Assembly: GCA_022702545.1 (NCBI GenBank)
Contig: JAHRBC010000001.1
Coordinates: forward strand, 3,410,001 to 3,474,000
Length of the DNA stretch: 64,000 nt
Source: Phycomyces nitens
Lineage: Eukaryota; Mucoromycota; Mucoromycetes; Mucorales; Phycomycetaceae
Direction: 5' to 3'
The translations under genes and the position numbers were made by a program. Positions within the stretch are counted from its first letter, which is position 1, and each line of letters begins with the position of its first letter. Under the pieces are notes generated by a model. The model was not told where the DNA came from. It did not search any database and saw nothing but the letters and a program-made list of their open reading frames with translations. Positions 54,408 through 64,000 of this stretch are shown here, piece by piece.

Positions 54408-56693
54408 TTGTTATAAGAAAAAAGAGAGGGGAGTTTCTTTTTTAAAAAAATAAAAAAAGCAGCATTAGACCTCGATTCAAGCTTTTACACGATTTCAACT
54501 TCAAACACGTACAGAGCAAGAACGCTACCTGTTGCTTTAGCAGGATAGTGAAGAGCGGTGAAATTTTTCACTAATGTTTTTTCAGAGGGCAAGGGCGGAA
54601 GTTTGGCACCATGTTTTTTGTTGCGTCATTCAATTTTGTGACGTAGTTTGCTAAAGACACCTTTTTGTCTGCTATCTTTTTTTTTTCTCTTTCTCTCTCT
54701 AGTTTTTTTTTTCTGAAAAAGAAAACTTGAGGTTTACATAAAAAGGTTTCAATTACGGATATAAAAGATATATAGACAAAAATAAAATATTTTAAATTGT
54801 TTATTACAGTGATATGATATCTGACAGTCCAAAAGAGGGAACTCTTTCCAGACAATTTTAATTAGAGTTTAACTGTTGGCATTTGATAAACCTGGATTCT
54901 TACAGGAATAAGCTTGAGATTAATCATCTATTTTATTTATTTGTTAATACTGGGATACAATATCCAAGTGGTTTTATTACCGATATTTGAGTACTTGATG
55001 ATTTGCTAATGTTCCAAGATGCATATTTTTATAAAATGCTAATAAATATCAAAAAGGTGGTTTTTATTATTATTATTGTTCCTTGTGGTCATGTAATTGT
55101 ATAGTCTCATCATACCACATTCACCAGCCTTTGTATAAAGCACAGTTATAGACTCCTTTTATTATTCATTGTAAATCTCTCTTTTTTTTAAAAAAATATA
55201 TATACAAAGATCACTAAGACTATCTAAAAAGGATCAAAATTTTCAATGTATTACGGTTATTGTAGATCAAAATTCTCCTGATTGATCGCTTTGAGAATGA
55301 TATTCTACGAGAATAAAAGTTTGATGCAAGGGACTCTATAAACCATAATAGTTATAATGGTAGTAATATACAAACAATATATTGCCAATCAGGATGCTTA
55401 TACCTGTTCGTATTTCATTATTAGATGAAATTAATACTGGCTGTTTTGTGATTGAATAATAAAAGAGACTGATATGTACTGAGCACAAAGAATTGCGTCG
55501 GCATGCATTGCTTGATTAACTTTGAATAAAATAATTCGTAAACCAAGGAAATAATATATTTGTAATGGCTTTAGGTTTGCTGTAAAGATCTGTTACTGAA
55601 GAGTCTAATTACTGATGGGAAATTATGATTCCATACGACAGTCAACCAGTCTTTGTACAGAAAAAAGGAAAAGGAAAAGGAAAAAACCAAGATTTCTAGA
55701 TACATAGAATCTAAACTAACGCAGGGACAGGTTTCATTGAAAGATCAACTCTCCATTAGAGGCATGTAATATTGCATTGGGACAAGAGCTATGCTATAAG
55801 ATTGCATAAGGTTCCTTTGCCACAGAAATAGCCAAGAGTCGATAAATAATGGTAATCATGCTTTTCAAATAATATCACTAATAGATACATCCTGTCTCAA
55901 TGGTAAGGGAATGAGGTCAATGTAAAGATCTTTATAGAAATGATCAATGGAAAAGTATGTAATATGATGCCTATCACAAGTACATCTTCTATGTTCAAAT
56001 GCACATCCCCTTTAAAAGATTCTATTTGGATAAAATACTAAAAAAAATTATAGAAAAGAAAAATAGGCTAAAGTGAACTTATCAGTTGAATTGACGATGA
56101 TTCATTCTCGTTAATCATCATAAACTTTTTTTAAAAAAAATATTATTAAGCTTACAAACCAATGAGATTATCATGAGTCGATAAATAATAGTAAAAGCAA
56201 CAACAAGAGAATAAAAAAGAGTTTATAATAAACAGCAATGTTGTCAAATTGACGTTGTAATGACTTGCCTTTCCGGATATACCTATTTCTATATGGGATT
56301 TGGAATACTTGAATTCAAAATATAGTATGAATTAGATTCCTTGATAATCATATAATAATAATGGCAATTAATACTAGTGGATTTGTAGTTGGGTATTTGT
56401 GTGTGTATTAAAGTGTGTACAACTGACTAGGTCTAATAAAGCAAAACTACACTGTAATTCTTGTATCCCAACAAGAGATCTAGATTTCAATATCCAAATT
56501 ATTGTTAAAACACAGCCTCTTACTTTTTTTAACAAGTATAGTGGTAACTGTTACACGGCCATTTAAAATTAAATCAGATTTTAAAGCAACGGACTGGATC
56601 CATTCTTTTATGACCAAAGTTCTTCCATGCCATGATTTGAGTTTGCAGAATTACGTCGATGGACTATCCACAGTTGTAGAATAGAACTACCAG
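54408..56693. other. AT-rich intergenic region
   Basis: No gene is supported. T-rich tracts near 54667-54712 and an AT run near 55187-55203 are the only conspicuous features. A 60-codon plus frame at 56502-56684 (ATDWIHSFMTKVLPCHDLSL) ends 9 bp before the inverted-repeat arm and may be a coding remnant. Confidence 0.5.
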
Positions 56694-57639
56694 CCAATTC
56701 CTTTTTTAAAACAATTTCAATATCGTGTTTATTTAATTTGCAAGTTTTCGATCAATATAACGCGCAAGTGATACAATGGCAGGAGAATTTACATTGACGC
56801 CTTTAAATTAACAAAAATAATCACTCACTATACGGACTATTGACTCCATTTGTACGCTTTGGCTGATGTGTCGCACATGATTCTCAAATAAAAACTGAAT
56901 TTTTGTTTTTCTTTTCTTAAAAATTGGATGATATTTTGGGAAATCTATATATTTCACCCTACCCTAAACGGAGCACTCGGAATCGCCTCGAGGATGATTA
57001 AAGATGATTGTTTTAATATTAATATCAGTATTAACCGGTGCAATGCAATGCAGTGCATGATACACTTCTTGAGATGAATTGAAAATGCATAAATATAACA
57101 AATTTTATCAGGGCAACAGCAAGTAATTGATACTTGTAGAATGCTCAGTGGATCTTGGTGTTACTGAGAGGTCCAAACTTCGTTATGTTTTAGGTATAAG
57201 CTTATACTATTTTTAAAATAGAATCAAAGAGAAAAAGCAATGTCGGTAGAGTCGATGAACATCCGAGTGAGATTATTGTTTTTAAATACATTGAAAATCA
57301 ACCTACCTAATAAAAATAATAAAAACAACAACAATTCTGTATTCATTTCACAGCTCAGTCCCACAACTAGACAACCAATCTTGCGGGGCTTTTAATGGCC
57401 AGCTAATTGCAGAAAACGATTTTCTTTTGAGTACGCGCTCTATGTCAAATTCCAGGTTTTACGTTAATGTGTACCATGTACACTCTTTCGATTCCTGAGC
57501 CGGTTGAGTCTGCAAGAGAAACCTTAGACTGTCTTAGTGCTATTCTTTATAATCTTGTTATAAAGACGGCCGGTGAGTCTTAAAGAATACCAATAAATAA
57601 ATAAATGAAAAAAAATATTGGCTATATTTTGTGAGATTG
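56694..57639 (+). repeat. Left arm of a long inverted repeat (946 bp visible)
   Basis: These 946 bases are the reverse complement of 63055-64000, with no mismatch or gap found in a line-by-line comparison of most of the arm. The inner boundary is sharp: both arms share GTGAGATTG and then diverge. The outer boundary cannot be set, because the partner position is the last base of the window. The arm is AT-rich and non-coding. Confidence 0.95.
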
Positions 57640-60600
57640 CCCAGAGCAGTCACAAAAGAATACCTGTAATTCTTATTCCGATTTAATCTTCATTAAAGAT
57701 TCTCCACTAACAAAAATGATAAAGAATTTATTTAAAATAAGCATTAAACATATCGACTAGCATTCAAAGTCCAAGCTGGTAGATCTGCCGTTGTAAAGAA
57801 TATTCATACAAGTCATCATATTCCTGAAAAATAAGATCCCATACCTCTCTTTTGATGGTGTAATGTATTATAGATGTAATATATTTGATAATATTGAGTA
57901 TCTGTCGGCTTGGGCTACTAAAATCTTGGATAAAAGTTTAAATATTTATCGCAAAATCAAACCCCCAGGCTATCATTTTATTGTTGAAATATTGTTGAAC
58001 AGTATATCATAGATTTCTCAAAGCACGCACTCTTTAGACTATATTTACCTTCCAGTAGAATTGCGGCATATAGTCAAAACCAGTCTGTTTGCTTTCAATA
58101 TAATAAGCTTTTGTCATTATGAATTGAAAGCTTAATTTCTTGATGGGATGGCGGTCTTTCTGTAATGATCTCCCTTGGTATTCAATGCTAATTTGGGGAT
58201 GATTACAGGATGTAGGAGGTTTACCGAATAGACTTTCTGAATATGTATATACCCAAAGATAAAGTTTTATTTGAGCTCAAGGTTGCTTCGGCCGTAAAGA
58301 ACAACCAGAATCCTTGTGAATTTCATAATTGTTTAGATGCTAGTCCATTGTATGACAATTGTATTCCCAAGTTAACGAAATTATTGTTCTTTTAAAGGTA
58401 GAAAGCCTTTCAACGGGTTTATACTGATTCTTGGGCAAGAGTCTTTATTTGAATAAAGCACTCGTAAAAGGTTTTCATTATTTTGAGATTTTAGAGCACT
58501 ACAATAGACAATGTTTACTAAATACAAAAGGACCTCTAATTTCATGTTCTTTTATGCCTAATTTTATCTGTCATTTTCATGGTTTTTAAAGTTGAACATC
58601 TTGTATAGCATTTGAAATTGGTTTGCATTATATTTTGACAGAGATCTTCTTTGTGAGTATTTCCAATGAATTTGCGCTTATTTTAGCAAAATTCTGTTAA
58701 AACGATGGGTTAGACAAAAGGCTAAACATTCATAAAAGTTGGTGCTATAAATCGCTATAAAAAAGGAAATGACTGAGGTATTCAGTTCCGTCCGTATACA
58801 GGAGGTACCAAAGTAATTTACATGCATTCTCAGGACCAATATAAACCATTTCTAAAGTCCCCTCCTCGGTAAGGACTGAACCTGCGGCTCACTCACTCAA
58901 GGATGCTATCTTTTGTTATATAATTTGGTAAAGCAATACAGAGAGACCACTTCAGTTCACATTAACATGTTGACTGATGGGAAGAATATTTATCAACAGC
59001 CCTGATATTATTTTTACTATCAACTATTTGTAGATGAGAGTTTAAATTCCAATGTTTCTTTCTTCTTTCTAAAAACTATTTGGACCTATCCTTAATTTTC
59101 TTTGGAACTTATACGTTAAATACATTATCAAATAAAAATGTTCTCGATAGTGTACTTTTAGTAGTGTGTATATTGTCAAGTCAATGCTCTTGTTAATAAC
59201 TGATCACTTTTTCCAGATATTTATCGTATAAAGTATTTGTGCGTCCATGTTTAAAGGTGTCTCGTACTATCATTCTGATTTGAGTTGAACTGGTACCAAA
59301 ATAAATAACTAGAAACTGCACTGTTTCGGTGCTGCTTGGATAGGTGAAGAACATAATAGTTGATGGACATTATGATAAACTTGAGCGATTTTTGCACTCT
59401 TCATTGGAGTATTAATCAAAATGGAGTGTTCTGAGCACTTGATATCCGTGCCCAAGATTCGATTTCAAAACCTTCTGTTTTGAATGAATGTGGTTTTTTT
59501 TATTCATGTGAACAAATAGGTCTATTTCCAGTTTTCTAACAGCTTGTGTATTTGGTTTTGTTACTTTTACGATTTTTTCTTGGCCGCTTTGCGGTTTCCC
59601 TGTTTGATTTGATAGAGGCCTAGTCTCATTTTTTTCCCTATGGTATCAACTTGATATATTAAACATTACCCGTAATACCGGATAATGATGTATTAAATAC
59701 TTTCCAGTGTCTGTGTTTGCTTTCTTGTACATTTTTCACATGCAGTAACTTTTGTTAAAATGCCCTTGATTCTTATTATTATTATAAAGTTTAGAATGGT
59801 CAATCGTTTCTTTTCTTCAAAAAAAGAAAGTTTACGGACAGGTCTAAACTAATACTAAAACTAGTAGGTTTTTTTTTGCTCTTTGAAGTCATGTTAATAC
59901 AGCATTTCTTTCCAGCTAATCGAGTTTTGCTTAGAAATCTTTATTTGTAAAGAGTAATATGAAAATAATAATAATAATAATAAAATTCATTTTTAGATAT
60001 ACTCTGCCTTGGAAGGTCTAGTTGTTCTCAACCTTAATAGATCACAAGCATATTTTTAAAATGTAGATCATATGAGATTAGATATAAAAATTATAGTCAT
60101 AACTTATGCTCAAGAACGTCTGATAAATTAATATGATGTACGCGATCTGTATTACCTGTTTCTATGTGTTAATTCACATCAAAGAATTGCTTGTTGATAG
60201 GGTGTTGACCCTAGATACCCATGCGTATTTTTCACCGGATTTATTAATGAGGAGACTCGGGTTTCTCTTGGTATACTTTTGTAGAGAAAATCATCGTAAT
60301 AACATACAGCATTTGTTTTCATTAATGATCAAGGTCATTACAAGTAGGTTTTAAAATTTCTATTTGGTCCAAAAATTAATTTATTTGTTGCATTATCTAA
60401 AGACCATTCTACAGTTACCTACAAAAGCTCAAAACAAATCTCAATATCAAGTTAAAATACTCTATATTTGTCAATTGTATGCAGACCCATTGATTGAGAC
60501 TGGACCCGATGGTACCATTCCACTTTATGGTTATCCATATTTAATTAAAAATGAACGCCTAACCCAATGTCATTAGAGACTATCATTCGTGCAAGCCACG

Positions 60601-63054
60601 GGTGATATTAAGAACCTAGGTGCCAAATGATGTATATCTGTGATCAACTGTCTTATACATGTATATGAGAATGTGTCTTGCAACCCACAAGGGTTAGAAT
60701 GAACGAGGTTGTGGGTAATACAAATAAGTTTTGTAGACGTAGATCTACCTGCTACTGATAACGAATATAGCTAATTTTGAAAAGAAAGACGATCAATTCA
60801 ACGGAGACCGAGAATAAAATAGTTATAATCAACGAGAAAAGCTTTTAATGTAGCAAAATAAAAATATCATGACCAACTCGTCAATAGCTACTCGGGTAAA
60901 AGAAGAAGAAGAAAAAAAGTAGGGTATTAGCAAATAATTAACAGCCCAGAAAAATTGTGCCGATGGATATAATCGATATTAAGGAAATTTAAATCATAAA
61001 TCAAGAATAATCCATATTTTTATTTGGGAATTCTCGGCCTCTATGAGTAGCTATGGTAAAAAGAATTGATCCCATTTTTTTTTCTGGTGGCAAATACCAC
61101 AGACCATGTGGTACCAATACCAACAAATCCGATAAAATTGGTGAAGCACCTCGATAGTCGCGTGATAAATATTATATTTAGTTACGCCACAAGTGTTCCA
61201 TTGACGGTTTCTTAAAAAAGTATTAATGAAGGCGGCTGGTAGAGTATTACCGATGGAAACAAAAAGATTGAATAAAATGACAATGTAAATTCTGGAACTA
61301 TAGCCCCATGTTATAGCCCTGGTTTATTCCTCAAAACCAAAATAATAATAATTAGTGATTAGGCAATAAAATGTTACCAAAAATGAAAATTTTGACACTC
61401 ACCTCAAAACATGGCAATCTTTATTTAAATCTGTAAAATATGTTACTTTTGACCAAAACTTTAAGCATATTTATAGTACCTATCACAAGATATTTAAGGT
61501 TTTGAAATTCTATTGAGATTAATAATCTTGCTTTCATGTAAGGATACTAGATATTGAAGGGTTGGCATTCTTTTGAGCTTGACAGTTTTTAATAAAAGAA
61601 TCTTATGGGTATGAATAATAGCCTTTACATTCAATGTGCAACATGGCTTGCTTTATATGCTTGTCAAGTAAATTATATGAAATATAAAACTCAAAATCCT
61701 TGTCAATTACAAAAAGTTTACTATAAGTAATCAATTTGTACTTTTATATATCCGTCAATTGATACAATCTGCTTAGTAACCAAGTACTTCAAAAGAGTCC
61801 TGTTTAACTTGGCCTTACTGGAATCAATTATATTCTACTGGTCAACATTTGTGTTGTATATACTACGAGCTTTAGTCGTTGGGACATGTAAATATCTTTC
61901 TATTTTACTAAATGATCCTTGAAACGAACATGTAATACTAAACCATGTAAAAAGATGGTAGGTGTGGGTTATTGTTTCTTTTGGATTTAACATGTATATT
62001 ATAATATCCCAACATTAAAAGTCTTTAATTCCAAATGAAAACTGAATTAGGGATATATTAAAAGGTACATTTTGACAGTCATTTAAAAACTACAATATAT
62101 CGAATTATTGGTATTTAATAAATTCTTCATGTTAGTTGTATTTACCAATACTTTTAGAATACAGATTGATAAACCCTGACTCTACTAAATTTTATTGTTT
62201 CTGAATAAAGACCTTGGTTTATATTGCGTTTGTATGGACCCTTTAGAAAGTGAAACGAAATCTCGGAGGTTTCTTGGTCTTGAATTGAGGTAGACTAACT
62301 TGGGTCTTTCTAATAAGCTATCGTACCATGAAACCCCGTGATGTTTAACCTTATTATTTGGCACTACCTAGAACAAATTTATGGAGTTAAACTTGGATAA
62401 TACTTATTGATATATATCAGTTTCTTTATTTAATAAACTTCTATATGTACTTTTTTGTATGCAAATATGCATTATTCATAACAAAATAATAATACTTTGA
62501 ATCTTGGCTATTTGTCTATTTCATTCCTTTCCTCAAGATTAACATGGTAGCCTGCTCCAGTGTCGATACTTTTGTATTATTCCCTATTAACACTTGTTTT
62601 TAACAAGGTATAATATTCTCACACTAACTGAAGGTAATCCCAAAGCAGAAATAATGCTTAATATAGATATCGTGTATGTCTTCACCGTAGGCGAAGCAAC
62701 AACAGCGTAAGCCCTTTTTTTTTTAGACCAAGCTCTCGAACGTTTCATGTTTATATGAAACACAGGTTTGCCAAGAGATACGCAGCTTGTCAAAAAGTTT
62801 ACGACATATTGTTTTTACATGAAAATCTAACCAATATATCCCTGAATATTTTCTAGATTTTTTTTTCAAAAAGATTATAAGCCTGCTATTCCGGTGTGAG
62901 TATTATATTTGACCGTCATCGACAGTTCCACAAGACGCTTTCCTATCCTTGGCTTCAGCTACGAAATAGTGAACTACCTCAATATTTCCTTGTTCCTTGT
63001 TCAGAATATTTTACAGTTTGTCATTCACAGCTCTAAAATATAGCAAGCACTTGC
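57640..63054. other. Interior between the inverted-repeat arms, 5.4 kb, no intact gene
   Basis: AT-rich sequence with no long frame. Two adjacent plus frames at 60133-60354 (ELLVDRVLTLDTHAYFSPDL) and 60364-60576 (LYADPLIETGPDGTIPLYGY) look faintly protein-like and could be relics of an element gene. A small hairpin pairs AACCCACAA with TTGTGGGT near 60680-60716. No transposase or polymerase motif was recognised. Confidence 0.45.
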
Positions 63055-64000
63055 CAATCTCACAAAATATAGCCAATATTTTTTTTCATTTATTTATTTA
63101 TTGGTATTCTTTAAGACTCACCGGCCGTCTTTATAACAAGATTATAAAGAATAGCACTAAGACAGTCTAAGGTTTCTCTTGCAGACTCAACCGGCTCAGG
63201 AATCGAAAGAGTGTACATGGTACACATTAACGTAAAACCTGGAATTTGACATAGAGCGCGTACTCAAAAGAAAATCGTTTTCTGCAATTAGCTGGCCATT
63301 AAAAGCCCCGCAAGATTGGTTGTCTAGTTGTGGGACTGAGCTGTGAAATGAATACAGAATTGTTGTTGTTTTTATTATTTTTATTAGGTAGGTTGATTTT
63401 CAATGTATTTAAAAACAATAATCTCACTCGGATGTTCATCGACTCTACCGACATTGCTTTTTCTCTTTGATTCTATTTTAAAAATAGTATAAGCTTATAC
63501 CTAAAACATAACGAAGTTTGGACCTCTCAGTAACACCAAGATCCACTGAGCATTCTACAAGTATCAATTACTTGCTGTTGCCCTGATAAAATTTGTTATA
63601 TTTATGCATTTTCAATTCATCTCAAGAAGTGTATCATGCACTGCATTGCATTGCACCGGTTAATACTGATATTAATATTAAAACAATCATCTTTAATCAT
63701 CCTCGAGGCGATTCCGAGTGCTCCGTTTAGGGTAGGGTGAAATATATAGATTTCCCAAAATATCATCCAATTTTTAAGAAAAGAAAAACAAAAATTCAGT
63801 TTTTATTTGAGAATCATGTGCGACACATCAGCCAAAGCGTACAAATGGAGTCAATAGTCCGTATAGTGAGTGATTATTTTTGTTAATTTAAAGGCGTCAA
63901 TGTAAATTCTCCTGCCATTGTATCACTTGCGCGTTATATTGATCGAAAACTTGCAAATTAAATAAACACGATATTGAAATTGTTTTAAAAAAGGAATTGG
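63055..64000 (-). repeat. Right arm of the long inverted repeat, cut by the window end
   Basis: Reverse complement of 56694-57639. Because identity holds to the last base, the real arm is likely longer than 946 bp. Confidence 0.95.

Noticed and set aside
54571..54855. 94-codon minus ORF upstream of NDUFS2
   Set aside because: Lys/Phe-rich translation of T and A tracts, with no motif and no start context.

Overview
The window is nuclear DNA of a filamentous fungus, most likely an early-diverging one (Mucoromycota, Mucorales-like). The evidence is AT-rich intergenic DNA, genes with many short (about 45-80 bp) mostly GT-AG introns, fungal Zn2Cys6, bZIP and GATA regulators, fungal OPY2 and LtrA proteins, and genes kept by animals and basal fungi but lost in budding yeast (CSL factor, KICS2). 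No species can be named from sequence alone. Exon structures below were built by hand by joining splice sites in phase; every listed model gives an uninterrupted frame whose length divides by three.

Layout. 0.6-10 kb, all minus strand: a TIA-1/Pub1-type RNA-binding protein, an OPY2-like membrane anchor, a BTB protein and a CS-domain/Sel1-repeat/tail-anchored protein. 10.9-13.9 kb: a Zn2Cys6 regulator (plus) converging on a short bZIP (minus). 14-19.7 kb: decayed gene fragments around an intact, intron-bearing Merlin-type (ISXO2/IS1595-like) transposase. 20.1-23.2 kb: molybdenum cofactor gene MOCS1 (MoaA+MoaC) converging on ribosomal protein eS25. 23.2-28.7 kb: gene desert with small satellites and one gene relic. 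28.7-33.8 kb: a CSL-family transcription factor and a KICSTOR-subunit KICS2 homologue, divergent from one promoter region. 34.1-36.4 kb: a secreted repetitive protein with regularly spaced Lys-Arg sites (Kex2-processed type). 36.7-41.5 kb, minus: ENP2/NOL10, a BLI-3-like flavin split-barrel protein and an NDUFA4-like protein. 44.1-50.4 kb: a 15-exon LtrA-like membrane protein converging on a GATA factor. 51.5-54.4 kb, minus: mitochondrial uL15m and complex I 49-kDa subunit NDUFS2. 54.4-64 kb: AT-rich desert holding a long, apparently perfect inverted repeat (two 946-bp arms visible, 5.4 kb apart), the right arm running off the window.

Most genes are unrelated housekeeping or regulatory functions; no operon-like pathway cluster is evident. 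The most unusual items are the Kex2-type repeat precursor, the long inverted repeat, the MOCS1 alternative donor that decides between a Gly-Gly-ending MoaA and a MoaA-MoaC fusion, the Merlin transposase, and a 7-nt exon inside a zinc-cluster DNA-binding domain.
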